NCBI GenBank assembly: GCA_018223185.1
Contig: JAAEYW010000004.1
Span: forward strand, 1 to 64,000
Length of the DNA stretch: 64,000 nt
From: Oceanospirillales bacterium
Lineage (GTDB): Bacteria > Pseudomonadota > Gammaproteobacteria > Pseudomonadales > Balneatricaceae
Direction: 5' to 3'
Shown here: piece by piece, positions 10,274-20,681 of the stretch
Numbering within the stretch: position 1 is the first letter of the stretch
How the letters are laid out: each line of letters begins with the position of its first letter
Position numbers and translations under genes: made by a program
The notes under the pieces: generated by a model
Told to the model about the DNA's origin: nothing
Database searches by the model: none
The model's input: the letters and a program-made list of their open reading frames with translations, nothing else

Positions 10274-11205
10274 GTCGCGACCTGAGTTATCTGTTAGACC
10301 AGCCCAACGAAAATCAACGGTGTGGATTTGTAGCCATTGTCGGTCGCCCGAATGTGGGAAAGTCGACTCTGATGAACAATATTCTCGGGCAGAAGCTGAG
10401 TATCACTTCCCGTAAACCTCAGACAACCCGGCACCAGATTGTTGGTATCAAAACTGAAGGTGATATGCAGGCGGTTTATGTTGATACCCCCGGGCTGCAT
10501 AAAGATCAGGATAAAGCGATAAACCGGTATATGAACAAAGCGGCCAGTTCGGCACTGCGCGATGTTGATGTGGTGGTATTTATTATTGATCGGACCGCGT
10601 GGACAGAAGAGGATGAGATCGTTTTCGAAAAACTGGGTGGTATTAAGTGCCCGGTAATTCTGGTGATCAACAAGATTGATCAGCTGGACGATAAAGAATC
10701 ATTACTGCCTCATCTGGAAGAGCTCTCCAAGAAAATGGAGTTTCTGGAGATTATTCCGATATCAGCGAAGAACGGTACCAGTGTTGATCGCCTGGAAGCG
10801 GTTATCAATGAGCACTTGCCGAAAAGTATGCATTTCTACCCGGATGATCAGATCACCGACCGCAGCTCACGTTTTCTGGCGGCAGAGCTGGTACGTGAGA
10901 AGCTGATGCGTAATCTTGGTGATGAAGTTCCCTACGGTACTACGGTTGAGATTGAAGAGTTTAAACGTAATGACCGGGGTATTCTGATTATCAGCGCGCT
11001 GATTCTGGTTGAACGCGAAGGACAGAAGCGGATCGTTATCGGCGATAAGGGTGACAAGATCAAGGGCATCGGTCGGGACGCCCGTCTTGATATGGAAAAG
11101 ATGTTTGATTCCAAGGTTATGCTTAACCTCTGGGTGAAAGTGCGCAGCAACTGGTCTGACGATGAGCGGGCTCTGCGCAGCCTGGGATATAACGATATAG
11201 AGTGA
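10270..11205 (+). CDS. era: GTPase Era
   Basis: [22 protein letters not shown] motifs and KH domain ([18 protein letters not shown]). Confidence 0.97.
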   Translation: MSRDLSYLLDQPNENQRCGFVAIVGRPNVGKSTLMNNILGQKLSITSRKPQTTRHQIVGIKTEGDMQAVYVDTPGLHKDQDKAINRYMNKAASSALRDVDVVVFIIDRTAWTEEDEIVFEKLGGIKCPVILVINKIDQLDDKESLLPHLEELSKKMEFLEIIPISAKNGTSVDRLEAVINEHLPKSMHFYPDDQITDRSSRFLAAELVREKLMRNLGDEVPYGTTVEIEEFKRNDRGILIISALILVEREGQKRIVIGDKGDKIKGIGRDARLDMEKMFDSKVMLNLWVKVRSNWSDDERALRSLGYNDIE

Positions 11206-11218
11206 TTAAAGGCAGCCG

Positions 11219-11938
11219 ATGAGTTATCAGGTTGAAGCTCAGGCTGCTTATGTCCTGCATACCCGCCCCTACCGCGAAACCAGCCTGCTGGTTGATCTTT
11301 TCACCCTGGAGCAGGGCAGGGTCAGTGCGGTTGTCAAAGGAGCCCGCAGTCCCCGTTCCAGAATGCGGGCCATGATGCAGCCGTTCACCCCGTTGCAGAT
11401 CAGCTGGCGTGGTCGTCATGAACTGAAAACCCTGACGCAGGCAGAGGCGGTAGCTGCGCCACTGTTTCTCAAAGGCAGTGCGCTGATCTGCGGCCTGTAT
11501 GTCAATGAACTGCTTGAACGTCTCCTGCAACCCGCTGATCCCCACCCCCGCCTCTATGTCTATTATCAGTATGTGCTGAACGAACTTCTGGCTGCTAATG
11601 ATATTGAGCTGGCGTTGAGAACCTTTGAACAACAATTGTTGCAGCAACTGGGTTATCAGTTTGATGTTCAGCTGTGTCAGCCTGAAAGGATATATCGGTA
11701 TGATCCGGCGCAGGGGCTTGTCCCTGTTGCGGAAATAACGGATACCCAGAAACCTTATTGTTTCAGTGGCGATCAACTGCTGGGGATTGTTGCAGAACAG
11801 TACCATCGTCCTGAGATCCGCCGGGCGGCGAAGCGTCTGATGCGACTGGCGCTGGAAACCCAGATGGGCAGCCGGCCCCTGCGAAGTCGGGAGCTGTTAC
11901 AGGGGTATATCCCAAAGAATATTCTTCCTGAGTTGTAA
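11219..11938 (+). CDS. recO: DNA repair protein RecO
   Basis: AAYVLHTRPYRETSLLVDLFTLEQGRVSAVVKGARSPRSRMR; era-recO-pdxJ synteny. Confidence 0.95.
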   Translation: MSYQVEAQAAYVLHTRPYRETSLLVDLFTLEQGRVSAVVKGARSPRSRMRAMMQPFTPLQISWRGRHELKTLTQAEAVAAPLFLKGSALICGLYVNELLERLLQPADPHPRLYVYYQYVLNELLAANDIELALRTFEQQLLQQLGYQFDVQLCQPERIYRYDPAQGLVPVAEITDTQKPYCFSGDQLLGIVAEQYHRPEIRRAAKRLMRLALETQMGSRPLRSRELLQGYIPKNILPEL

Positions 11939-12075
11939 AGCTGCAAGCCATCTGTAAGCGCAGGATGTGAATCGCGTCTCAAACCTGCTGCCAGACTATT
12001 TCTCTGTGTGTGATTCTAGTAAGCTCTGCATATACCAATTACTATTTTTATTCCTGTATTCAGAAGAGGTTAACC

Positions 12076-12849
12076 GTGGTAGAGCCAAGCCGTTTGCTAC
12101 TGGGTGTCAATATTGATCATATCGCTACATTGCGTCAGGCCCGGGGTACCCGTTACCCGGATCCGGTACAGGCAGCGGCGCTCGCAGAAGAAGCCGGAGC
12201 GGATGGTATTACCGTTCACCTGCGTGAAGACCGTCGTCACATTCAGGATCGCGATATCTACCTGCTGGCAGAAACTCTGCAGACGCGGATGAATTTTGAG
12301 ATGGCTGTTACCGATGAAATGATCAGTATCGCTGAAAAAGTGAAGCCGGGCCATGCCTGCCTGGTGCCGGAAAAGCGCGAAGAGCTGACTACTGAAGGAG
12401 GACTGGATATCGTTGGCCAGCATGCCAAGGTAAAAGCTGCCTGTGATCGTCTGGCTGCAGCCGGTGTCGAGGTCTCTCTGTTTATTGATCCCGATAAACG
12501 CCAGATCGACGCCACCGTTGAGTGTGGTGCGCCGGTTATCGAACTGCATACCGGAGCGTATGCAGATGCGGAAACTGCGGCTGAGCAGAAAGCCGAACTG
12601 GCGCGGATCAGAGACGCTGCAGCTTATGCCTTCAGCAAAGGGCTGATTGTTAATGCCGGCCATGGTCTGAATTATCATAACGTTGAGCAGATCGCCGAAA
12701 TTCCCGAGATTAATGAGCTCAACATTGGCCACGGTATTATCGCCCGGGCGGTATTTGTCGGTTTGAAAGACGCGATTACTGAGATGCGTCGCCTGATAAT
12801 GGAAACGCAGGTGCGGGTGCAGCCTTTGCGGGACGCTATTCGTCAATGA
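12076..12849 (+). CDS. pdxJ: Pyridoxine 5'-phosphate synthase
   Basis: [26 protein letters not shown] start at 12076 fits better than the upstream track start at 12010. Confidence 0.95.
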   Translation: MVEPSRLLLGVNIDHIATLRQARGTRYPDPVQAAALAEEAGADGITVHLREDRRHIQDRDIYLLAETLQTRMNFEMAVTDEMISIAEKVKPGHACLVPEKREELTTEGGLDIVGQHAKVKAACDRLAAAGVEVSLFIDPDKRQIDATVECGAPVIELHTGAYADAETAAEQKAELARIRDAAAYAFSKGLIVNAGHGLNYHNVEQIAEIPEINELNIGHGIIARAVFVGLKDAITEMRRLIMETQVRVQPLRDAIRQ

Positions 12850-13220
12850 TTATCGGTGTGGGCACCGACCTGCTGGATATTCGTCGTATCGGTAAGGCGC
12901 TGCAACGTACTCCGCGCCTGGCCGAGCGTATTCTCACCGGGCAGGAACTGGAGCAATTCCACCGGGCATCGCAGCCGGTGAATTTTCTCGCAAAACGTTT
13001 TGCCGCAAAAGAGGCGGCGGTAAAAGCGTTAGGAACCGGTATCGGCAGGGGTATCAGCTGGCAGCATTTCAATATCACTTATGACCCATCCGGACGTCCG
13101 CTGGTGCAGCTGAAGGGGGGGGCACTGGAAAAAGCCGAACAGCTCGGAATCAGACAGATTCACATCTCTTACAGTGATGAAACCGATCATGTCGTTGCGT
13201 TCGCTGTGGCCGAATCCTGA
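12846..13220 (+). CDS. acpS: Holo-[acyl-carrier-protein] synthase
   Basis: [15 protein letters not shown] and [15 protein letters not shown]; overlaps the pdxJ stop. Confidence 0.96.
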   Translation: MIIGVGTDLLDIRRIGKALQRTPRLAERILTGQELEQFHRASQPVNFLAKRFAAKEAAVKALGTGIGRGISWQHFNITYDPSGRPLVQLKGGALEKAEQLGIRQIHISYSDETDHVVAFAVAES

Positions 13221-13389
13221 AACTGCTTTGTTATTTACCTTCAGACCTCCGCTGTTATCTATTTTGATTGAGCTTTGACGTAACCCCCGGTACTATTTCG
13301 ATTATTGTTTTTGGTATATAAAAACCTTTTTTAATGCTTTACGGTTATAAATATATATTCTGACCGAACAGTGGCGGGTATGCAGGCTT

Positions 13390-14286
13390 ATGAGTATGAA
13401 CTTTCCAACTATTGAAGATTATGTGGGTAATACGCCACTGGTGCGCCTGCAGCGGCTTGACGTTGGGCGTGGCAATACCGTGCTTTGTAAGCTGGAGGGT
13501 AATAATCCCGCCGGCTCGGTAAAAGATCGCCCGGCGATGACTATGATTCAGCTGGCCGAACAGCGTGGTCTGATAAAACCCGGCGATACACTGATTGAAG
13601 CGACGTCAGGAAATACCGGTATCGCTTTGGCAATGGCGGCAGCAATCAAAGGCTACAAAATGAAGCTGATCATGCCGGAGAACAGCAGTGAGGAGCGTAA
13701 AACCTCGATGACTGCCTATGGCGCGGAGCTGATCCCGGTAACCAAAGAACAGGGGATGGAAGGGGCACGTGATCTGGCGCTGCAGATGCAGGCTGAGGGT
13801 AAAGGGGTCGTACTTGATCAGTTTGCCAATATGGACAATCCTGAAGCGCACTACCGTGGCACCGGGCCGGAACTCTGGCAACAGACCGGTGGACGGATTA
13901 CTCATTTTGTCAGCTCTATGGGGACTACTGGAACGATTATGGGGACCTCCCGCTATCTGAAAGAGCAAAACCCTGCTATTCAGATTGTCGGCTTGCAGCC
14001 GGCTGAGGGAGCCGCTATTCCCGGTATTCGTCGCTGGCCGGAGGAGTATCTGCCAAAGATATTTGATGCATCCCGGGTCGACCGGGTAATCGATATCACT
14101 CAGGATGAGGCCGAGCAAACCATGCGCGACCTGGCGCGTCAGGAAGGTATTTTCTGTGGTGTTTCGTCTGGTGGTGCTGTCGCTGGCGCGCTGCGATTAG
14201 CCCGTGAAGTGGAAAATGCTATTATCGTATGCATCATCTGCGACCGGGGAGATCGTTACTTATCCACAGGGGTATTCAACAGTTAA
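13390..14286 (+). CDS. cysM: Cysteine synthase B
   Basis: GNTPLVRLQRL, EGNNPAGSVKDRPA PLP-lysine motif, EATSGNTGIALA. Confidence 0.93.
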   Translation: MSMNFPTIEDYVGNTPLVRLQRLDVGRGNTVLCKLEGNNPAGSVKDRPAMTMIQLAEQRGLIKPGDTLIEATSGNTGIALAMAAAIKGYKMKLIMPENSSEERKTSMTAYGAELIPVTKEQGMEGARDLALQMQAEGKGVVLDQFANMDNPEAHYRGTGPELWQQTGGRITHFVSSMGTTGTIMGTSRYLKEQNPAIQIVGLQPAEGAAIPGIRRWPEEYLPKIFDASRVDRVIDITQDEAEQTMRDLARQEGIFCGVSSGGAVAGALRLAREVENAIIVCIICDRGDRYLSTGVFNS

Positions 14287-14327
14287 ACCAGAATGAGTGG
14301 GCCTTAACGGTTTTCGCTCACTGACAC

Positions 14328-14354
14328 GCTCCGGCCCGTGCCGGAGCTTTGTTT
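14328..14354 (+). terminator. Rho-independent terminator after cysM
   Basis: GCTCCGGC-ccgt-GCCGGAGC hairpin followed by TTTGTTTT. Confidence 0.7.
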
Positions 14355-14473
14355 TAACTGGCGCGAGGCCGTATGTTGATGATGTATGTCTGGTCTGAGA
14401 ACATAAGCCCCGGACTGTGCTGGTATAAATACCACTTAATCCGTTACCTATGGCAAGTTGCCAGTCCATCAAG

Positions 14474-15775
14474 TCACGGCTGGCTAGTCTTTGAATATTC
14501 CCGAATTACATCACACATGCCCGCTGTCAGGGTTTGCAGATCTTTATCGGACATCACATAGGGCGGCATCACATAGACCTGTTTACCGAAGGGGCGTATC
14601 CAGATCCCCCGCTTAACAAACAGTGGTTGAATATCGGCAGTCACCACCGGTTGCTTCATCTCCACCACCCCGATTGCGCCTAAACAGCGGACTTCAGTGA
14701 CCGAGTCCAGTTCAGCGCAGGGAGCCAGTCCCTGTTTAAGCTGCTGTTCGATGCGGGCAATATTGCTTTTCCAGTCTAACTCCCGCAACAGTTTGAGGCT
14801 GGCATTCGCGACGGCACAGGCCAGTGGATTACCCATAAACGTGGGGCCATGCATAAAGCATCCGGCTCCCCCGGCGGAGATCGTCTCACCCACTTCGGTC
14901 GTGGTCAGGGTGGCGGCCAGTGTCATGTAGCCACCGGTGATCGCTTTACCCAGGCAAAGAATATCGGGGGTGATATCGGCATGGTCACAGGCAAACAGTC
15001 TGCCGCTGCGGCCAAAGCCGGTGGCAATCTCATCCGCAATCAGCAGCAGATTGTAATCATCGCAGAGCTGGCGCGCTTTTTTCAGATATTCTGGGTGATA
15101 GAAACGCATCCCCCCGGCGCCCTGAACAATTGGTTCCAATATCAGTGCCGCGATCTCATGGTGATGATCAATAACTAATTGTTCCAGTTCGTTGCAATCG
15201 TTTTGATCCCAGGGCTGACCATATTTAACCTGTGGGGCCGGGGCAAAAAACTGCTGCGGCAGCACACCGCTGAAGATCTCGTGCATACCGGTCACCGGAT
15301 CACACACTGACATCGCTCCAAAGGTATCGCCGTGATAACCGTTCCGGATGGTGAGCAGCCTGTGTTTTTCGGGCTTACCTTTGGCATGCCAGTACTGGAT
15401 CGCCATCTTCAGTGCCACTTCAACGGCTACCGAACCGGAGTCAGCCAGAAAGACTTTCTGCAGTGGTTCCGCAGTCATCTCCACCAGTTGTCGACAGAGT
15501 TCTATTGCTGGTTCATGGGTCAGGCCGCCAAACATTACATGGGATACTTTATCGATCTGCTCATGGGCAGCAGCATTCAGCGAAGGGTTGTTATAACCAT
15601 GAATGACTGACCACCAGGATGCCATGCCATCGATCAGTTCGGTGCCATCTGCCAGTGTCAGCCGGACGCCCTCCGCTGAAACCACTGGATAAGCAGCCGG
15701 TGGATTGATCATCGAAGAGTACGGGTGCCAGATATGTTGCTGGTCAAAACTGATCTGTTCGCTGGAGATGCTCAT
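14474..15775 (-). CDS. bioA: Adenosylmethionine-8-amino-7-oxononanoate aminotransferase
   Basis: [50 protein letters not shown]. Confidence 0.96.
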   Translation of the reverse strand: MSISSEQISFDQQHIWHPYSSMINPPAAYPVVSAEGVRLTLADGTELIDGMASWWSVIHGYNNPSLNAAAHEQIDKVSHVMFGGLTHEPAIELCRQLVEMTAEPLQKVFLADSGSVAVEVALKMAIQYWHAKGKPEKHRLLTIRNGYHGDTFGAMSVCDPVTGMHEIFSGVLPQQFFAPAPQVKYGQPWDQNDCNELEQLVIDHHHEIAALILEPIVQGAGGMRFYHPEYLKKARQLCDDYNLLLIADEIATGFGRSGRLFACDHADITPDILCLGKAITGGYMTLAATLTTTEVGETISAGGAGCFMHGPTFMGNPLACAVANASLKLLRELDWKSNIARIEQQLKQGLAPCAELDSVTEVRCLGAIGVVEMKQPVVTADIQPLFVKRGIWIRPFGKQVYVMPPYVMSDKDLQTLTAGMCDVIREYSKTSQP

Positions 15776-15819
15776 GTTATGCCTTGTGAGTGATGCTCTG
15801 AAGAGTGTGCTCTTAATGA

Positions 15820-15846
15820 AAAACCGGGCTATTACAGCCCGGTTTT
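15820..15846 (-). terminator. Terminator downstream of the TDT-family transporter
   Basis: AAAACCGGGCT-attac-AGCCCGGTTTT inverted repeat. Confidence 0.7.
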
Positions 15847-15869
15847 AAGCAGAATGCAAACCCGCCGGT

Positions 15870-16844
15870 TTATTCCGGCAGGCAGATCTCGTTACGAATG
15901 ACCGCCTGCAGTGTGCGGAAGAACAGCAGGGCTATCACGACGGTTGCAAGACTGAGGAGTCCCAGCGCCAGATAGTAATAAAAGGGTTGTCCCAGGTTTA
16001 TATACATCAGTTGGGCCGCAATGGCGGATGCGGCCAGCGGGAATGAATATGCCCACCAGGACATAAAGAACTTAATACGGCTAAAGCGGGGCACCTGGCT
16101 CAACAGCAATAGCAGCAAAAACATTGCAGAATAAAACAGAATCCTGGCAAAACTGTCCAGTGTCCCGGTGAGTTTGATGTAGGAGATAAAGCCGACAGCT
16201 GGCGGTGCAATCAGAATAAACATGGTGGGCAGCAGTTTCTCCGGCATCGGGTCATGAAACATCATGCGGTTTAATACCAGTGTTTTCAGTACGATCCAGT
16301 AGACGATACCGATCGAAAAAAAGAACCAGCTGAGCTCAGTATAGCCATGCTCGACACCGGCAATAGGTACCAGAATATTACCCACAACCGGGATGAACCA
16401 GGACGGGGTCATATGGGTGACCTGAAATTTCACATGATGGATCCACTGGTTCAGAACATACACCGTCAGCATCAGGTGCAGAACTGTACCAGCGCTCCAG
16501 AGCATGAATGACAATCGCTCTGACAGAGTCAGGGTTGCAATACTCAGCAGGATCATGCTGATGCTGAATGCGGGGAAAAAGCTGAGCTTAATCGGGTGCT
16601 GAAACTCTTCCAGTACTGCGGATTTTCTCAGAATAATTTTCAGCAGATAGACCACCGCCAGAATCAGAAACAGGCCGGCGGTCAGGGTGAGCAGCAGGTG
16701 GCCAACGATGGCCGGCGCACCAAAAACAGTGTTCGCCTTTTCCCAGACCAGAGTCAGACCGGCCATACCCATAATCATCGCAAAAAAGGTGACAGGGAAA
16801 TGCTCCAGCTTTGATGCGGCGAACTGTTCTGACAAGTTACTCAT
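15870..16844 (-). CDS. TDT/SLAC1 (TehA-like) family transporter
   Basis: 324 aa; FPVTFFAMIMGMAGLTLVW start and about 10 TM helices typical of SLAC1/TehA. Confidence 0.85.
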   Translation of the reverse strand: MSNLSEQFAASKLEHFPVTFFAMIMGMAGLTLVWEKANTVFGAPAIVGHLLLTLTAGLFLILAVVYLLKIILRKSAVLEEFQHPIKLSFFPAFSISMILLSIATLTLSERLSFMLWSAGTVLHLMLTVYVLNQWIHHVKFQVTHMTPSWFIPVVGNILVPIAGVEHGYTELSWFFFSIGIVYWIVLKTLVLNRMMFHDPMPEKLLPTMFILIAPPAVGFISYIKLTGTLDSFARILFYSAMFLLLLLLSQVPRFSRIKFFMSWWAYSFPLAASAIAAQLMYINLGQPFYYYLALGLLSLATVVIALLFFRTLQAVIRNEICLPE

Positions 16845-17073
16845 ATGATTCTATCTCGATGACCGGGAATTAATATTAGTAGTTTCTAATATATTAATTT
16901 ATTCATTAATCAAAATCTAATTAAATTTTTTTCACCCTTTCAGCTCTGTTTCAGATTGCAATTTTATAGTGGACACAACTTCAGAGGGGAAGCGAATTGA
17001 GGTCAACAGTACCAGACCCCGGTGAGGCAACCTGAATACTATTTAATACTGAATCAATGAGAAAGGGTGATCT

Positions 17074-17391
17074 ATGAAAATTAAAACTTCGATTAAACCG
17101 ATGACTGCTGCTGCAGGTGTTGCTCTGCTGACTGGACTGGCAATGATGCCGATTTCAAATGCGGCATCTCATAACCCGTTTGCGGCGCAGGATCTGACTT
17201 CCGGCTATGAAGTGGCTGGCAACGATAAAGGTGCGGAAGGCAAGTGTGGTGAAGCTAAATGCGGCGCCGATAAAAAGGCTAAGGCTGACGCGGAAGCCAC
17301 GTGCGGCGCCGATAAAAAAGTCAAAGCTGATGTCGAAGGCAAGTGTGGTGAAGCGAAGTGTGGCGCCGATAAAAAACCAGCTCAGGGTTGA
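17074..17391 (+). CDS. hvfA: HvfA/bufferin-type RiPP precursor (Cys-repeat periplasmic peptide)
   Basis: Signal peptide (…MMPISNA), NPFAAQDLTSGYEVA, then EGKCGEAKCGADKK / EATCGADKK / EGKCGEAKCGADKK repeats with 5 Cys; followed by DUF692 and DUF2063 genes. Confidence 0.85.
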   Translation: MKIKTSIKPMTAAAGVALLTGLAMMPISNAASHNPFAAQDLTSGYEVAGNDKGAEGKCGEAKCGADKKAKADAEATCGADKKVKADVEGKCGEAKCGADKKPAQG

Positions 17392-17413
17392 TCGCTGATC
17401 TGAAGTCTCTCAG

Positions 17414-17437
17414 GCCCCTCTGAGGAGGGGCGTTTAT
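17414..17437 (+). terminator. Hairpin/possible attenuator between precursor and DUF692 gene
   Basis: GCCCCTC-tgag-GAGGGGC followed by GTTTATT, 30 bp before the DUF692 start. Confidence 0.6.
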
Positions 17438-17466
17438 TAACAGAGAAAACGAGTAAGGGATAAATC

Positions 17467-18330
17467 ATGAATAATGAAACCTTTCAGGTATCCGGAGCAG
17501 GTCTTGGCTTTCGTCGCTGTATGACCGAAACCCTGGCACAGGTCGATGCTGCACAGATCGACTTTCTGGAAGTCGCACCGGAAAACTGGATGGGGTTAGG
17601 GGGGCGGTTCGGTCGTGCGTTTCGCGAATATACCGAGCGTTATCCTTTCGTTGCTCACGGTTTGTCTCTTTCACTGGGTGGACCCTCTCCACTGGATACA
17701 GCGTTTCTCCATAAGCTGAAACAGTTTTTGACGAGTCACAATATCCGTGGTTACTCAGAGCATCTTAGCTATTGTACCGATGATGGACATCTGTATGACC
17801 TGATGCCGATCCCCTTTACCGAGGCTGCAGTCAGGCATGTGGCAAAGCGGATTGAGCAGACACAGGATATTTTGCAGCAGCGTATCGCGATTGAGAATGT
17901 TTCCTTCTATGCGGCTCCCGGTGCAGAGATGACCGAGCTGGAATTTCTGCTGGCGGTATTGAAAGAGGCGGACTGTGATCTGCTGCTGGATGTGAACAAC
18001 ATCTACGTTAACAGCGTTAATCATAACTACGATGCCACTGCATTTCTGGCACAAATACCGGGTGAACGGATCAGCTATATCCATGTGGCCGGGCACTATA
18101 ATGAAGCGGACGACCTGCTGGTGGATACCCACGGTGCTGACGTTATCGATCCTGTCTGGGCACTGCTACAGCAAAGCTATGATCTGTTTGGTGTTAAGCC
18201 AACCCTGCTGGAGCGGGATTTCAATATTCCGCCGATGGATCAGTTGCTACAGGAACTGCATACCATTCGTGATCTTCAGCGTCGGGCTCTGCCTGTGAGC
18301 GCAGAGGAGTTTCGTTATGCACAAATCTGA
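17467..18330 (+). CDS. hvfB: DUF692 family multinuclear iron-dependent oxidase (MNIO; HvfB/BufB-like)
   Basis: GLGFRRCMTETL, DFLEVAPENWMG, HGLSLSLGGP, YSEHLSYC, IAIENVSFY, LLLDVNNIYVN, YIHVAGH. Confidence 0.93.
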   Translation: MNNETFQVSGAGLGFRRCMTETLAQVDAAQIDFLEVAPENWMGLGGRFGRAFREYTERYPFVAHGLSLSLGGPSPLDTAFLHKLKQFLTSHNIRGYSEHLSYCTDDGHLYDLMPIPFTEAAVRHVAKRIEQTQDILQQRIAIENVSFYAAPGAEMTELEFLLAVLKEADCDLLLDVNNIYVNSVNHNYDATAFLAQIPGERISYIHVAGHYNEADDLLVDTHGADVIDPVWALLQQSYDLFGVKPTLLERDFNIPPMDQLLQELHTIRDLQRRALPVSAEEFRYAQI

Positions 18331-19084
18331 TAATAGCTTTATTGAACTGCAGCATCAGTTTGCCGCGCATATCCGTAATCCGGAAAAGCATCCCAAACCA
18401 GCGGGGATTGAAGAGCGGCGCATGGCGATCTACCGGGAGCTGTTCTTTAACAATATTGAAGGCTTTATCAGCGGCGGATTTCCGGTACTCAGATCAATTA
18501 CCCGGGAGCAGGACTGGTTGCAGATGGTACGTAATTTTTTTGATCAGTATCACTGCGATACGCCCTATTTTCTTGAAATAGCAGAAGAGTTTCTGACCTG
18601 GCTTAACAATCAGCGTAACCCGGAAGCATGGGATCATCCGTTTATGCAGGAGCTTGCTCATTACGAATGGGTTGAGCTGGCGCTGGATACATCGGAGGCC
18701 AGGCTGAGTGATGTGGCAGTGGATGGCAGAGGTGATCTTCTGCAGGGGCATCCGTTGCAGTCGCCACTGGCCTGGTCGCTGATGTACCGATTTCCGGTTC
18801 ATCGGATCGGCAAGCACTATCTGCCGGAACAATCACCGGAGCAGGCCACCTATCTGATGGTCTATCGTAATCGCGAAGAGCAGGTAAAGTTTATGGAGAT
18901 CAATCAGCTCACGGCGCGCCTGCTCTACCTTCTCAGTGAGAACAGCGATCTGAGTGGTACGCAGGTGTTACAGCAGATAGCGGCAGAGATGCGACACCCA
19001 CAGCCTGAGCAGATAGTTGCTGGCGGGTTGAGCGTGCTACAGAAACTTCGGGATAAAGATATCATTTTAGGGACTCAGCGATAA
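18317..19084 (+). CDS. hvfC: DUF2063 family MNIO partner protein (HvfC/BufC-like)
   Basis: LQHQFAAHIRNP…RRMAIYRELFFNNIEGFISGGFPVLRSI; start overlaps the hvfB end. Confidence 0.9.
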   Translation: MHKSDNSFIELQHQFAAHIRNPEKHPKPAGIEERRMAIYRELFFNNIEGFISGGFPVLRSITREQDWLQMVRNFFDQYHCDTPYFLEIAEEFLTWLNNQRNPEAWDHPFMQELAHYEWVELALDTSEARLSDVAVDGRGDLLQGHPLQSPLAWSLMYRFPVHRIGKHYLPEQSPEQATYLMVYRNREEQVKFMEINQLTARLLYLLSENSDLSGTQVLQQIAAEMRHPQPEQIVAGGLSVLQKLRDKDIILGTQR

Positions 19085-19107
19085 CCGCTGAGAGGGTAGG
19101 ACTGACT

Positions 19108-19725
19108 ATGGCTAACACGCTAATGAAACATACTAACGCACTGCATGATCAGTTGGATAAGACCCGCCTTTTCGAGGGCATTGCTCCTCTGCTGTTGCGT
19201 TTATATTTGGCACCGGTATTGATGCAGGCGGGTTATACCAAACTTTCACACTTTGACGATACTGCCGCCTGGTTTGGTAATCCTGATTGGGGACTGGGAT
19301 TACCGATGCCGGAAGTGCTGGCAGCACTGGCGTCAGGGACAGAGTTCTTTGGCGGCATGCTGTTGATCGTCGGTCTGGCGACCCGCTGGGTCTCAGTTCC
19401 GCTGATGGTCACTATGATTGTCGCGGCTCTGACGGTACATATCGATAATGGCTGGCTGGCGATTGCCGACCGTACCAGCTGGCTGGCAAATGATCAGGTT
19501 ATCGAAGCGGGTGAGCGACTGGGCCGGGTTAAAGATATTCTGAAGGAACATGGTAACTACGACTGGCTGACGGGCAAAGGCTCTGTGGTAATCCTGAATA
19601 ACGGCATCGAGTTTGCTGCCACGTACTTCATTATGTTGCTGAGTCTGTTCTTTACCGGTGGCGGTCGTTATTTCAGCATCGATTACTGGTTGGCTCGCCG
19701 GTTTCGTACGGCAGATAAGGGGTAA
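19108..19725 (+). CDS. DoxX family membrane protein
   Basis: LLRLYLAPVLMQAGYTKL…EFFGGMLLIVGLATRWVSVPLM; DoxX pattern. Confidence 0.88.
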   Translation: MANTLMKHTNALHDQLDKTRLFEGIAPLLLRLYLAPVLMQAGYTKLSHFDDTAAWFGNPDWGLGLPMPEVLAALASGTEFFGGMLLIVGLATRWVSVPLMVTMIVAALTVHIDNGWLAIADRTSWLANDQVIEAGERLGRVKDILKEHGNYDWLTGKGSVVILNNGIEFAATYFIMLLSLFFTGGGRYFSIDYWLARRFRTADKG

Positions 19726-19750
19726 TCCGGTTATTGAAAATGATTCAATG

Positions 19751-19802
19751 TAAGGCTCTCAAATAATGCTCTCAAGTAATGCTCTCGAGTAAGGCTCTCA
19801 GG
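19751..19802. repeat. Four tandem copies of a 13-bp repeat (TAAKGCTCTCNAR)
   Basis: TAAGGCTCTCAAA / TAATGCTCTCAAG / TAATGCTCTCGAG / TAAGGCTCTCAGG. Confidence 0.9.
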
Positions 19803-19825
19803 GGCGGCTATTCAGTACCCTTTTC

Positions 19826-19852
19826 AGCAGCGCTATGCGCTGCTTTTTTTTG
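19826..19852 (+). terminator. Rho-independent terminator
   Basis: AGCAGCGC-tat-GCGCTGCT then T8. Confidence 0.85.
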
Positions 19853-19875
19853 CCTGTTATCGAGGCGATTAGCCG

Positions 19876-20592
19876 TTATTGATCAATCGATATGCCGTTC
19901 ACCTGAACCGAAGACTCGTTGATTACCCAGCGAATATTGAGATCGTACAGGCGGATGCCATACTCCCGCTGCTCCGGTTTGTTTTTGTGGTAAGCGGGAC
20001 GAGGGTCACACAGCAATACCTCTTCAATCTGTTGCTGCAATGGCTGGTTCAGCCGCGCAGTATGCTGCTGCAGCGCGATTTCGGCGTCTGCGGAAAATGT
20101 AACCGGCAGATCCAGCGTTTCGATCTGACCGGCAAGGTCAAAGCTGGCATCCGTAATGATATCTGAGTAGGGCAGGTAAGGCTTAATATCAATGATCGGT
20201 GTCTGATCCAGCAGGTCTGCACCACTGACATCGAGAAACACTTTACCCTCTTCAATCCGTATCGCTTCTAATTTCACTGGTGATAAGCCAACCGGGTTTG
20301 GTCGGAAAGGCGATCTGGAGGCCAGCACTCCAAGTTTTTCATTGCCGCCGAGCCGGGGAGGACGCACCAGAGGAGACCAGCCTTTGTCCACACAGGCGCT
20401 GAAAATAAACAGCAGCCATATATGGCTGCACTGCTCCAGCCCCCTGACAGCGTCAGGGCTGTTGCAGGGCGGCAATAATTCAATTGTGGCGGTCATCGAA
20501 CCGGCCAGGCCCGGCTGTCGGGGAATACCAAACTTTTCTTTATAGCCGCTATGGATAATGGCTATCGGTTCGAATGTTATTGTGGAGTTCAT
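19876..20592 (-). CDS. tsaA: tRNA (N6-threonylcarbamoyladenosine(37)-N6)-methyltransferase TrmO
   Basis: PIAIIHSGYKEKFGIPRQPGL, GLEQCSHIWLLFIF, RSPFRPNPVGLSPVKL, DIKPYLPYSD. Confidence 0.93.
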   Translation of the reverse strand: MNSTITFEPIAIIHSGYKEKFGIPRQPGLAGSMTATIELLPPCNSPDAVRGLEQCSHIWLLFIFSACVDKGWSPLVRPPRLGGNEKLGVLASRSPFRPNPVGLSPVKLEAIRIEEGKVFLDVSGADLLDQTPIIDIKPYLPYSDIITDASFDLAGQIETLDLPVTFSADAEIALQQHTARLNQPLQQQIEEVLLCDPRPAYHKNKPEQREYGIRLYDLNIRWVINESSVQVNGISIDQ

Positions 20593-20681
20593 TTTCAGAG
20601 ATCTTTATGTCGGTAAAAGAGCCGCGCCCAGTCACAGTGATGGCCGGGCACGGGGGTGTAAGGCTTATTTTGCCCCCTGTT

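Noticed and set aside
19751-19802. Possible CRISPR-like array
   Set aside because: 13-bp units are directly contiguous with no spacers and no cas genes nearby.
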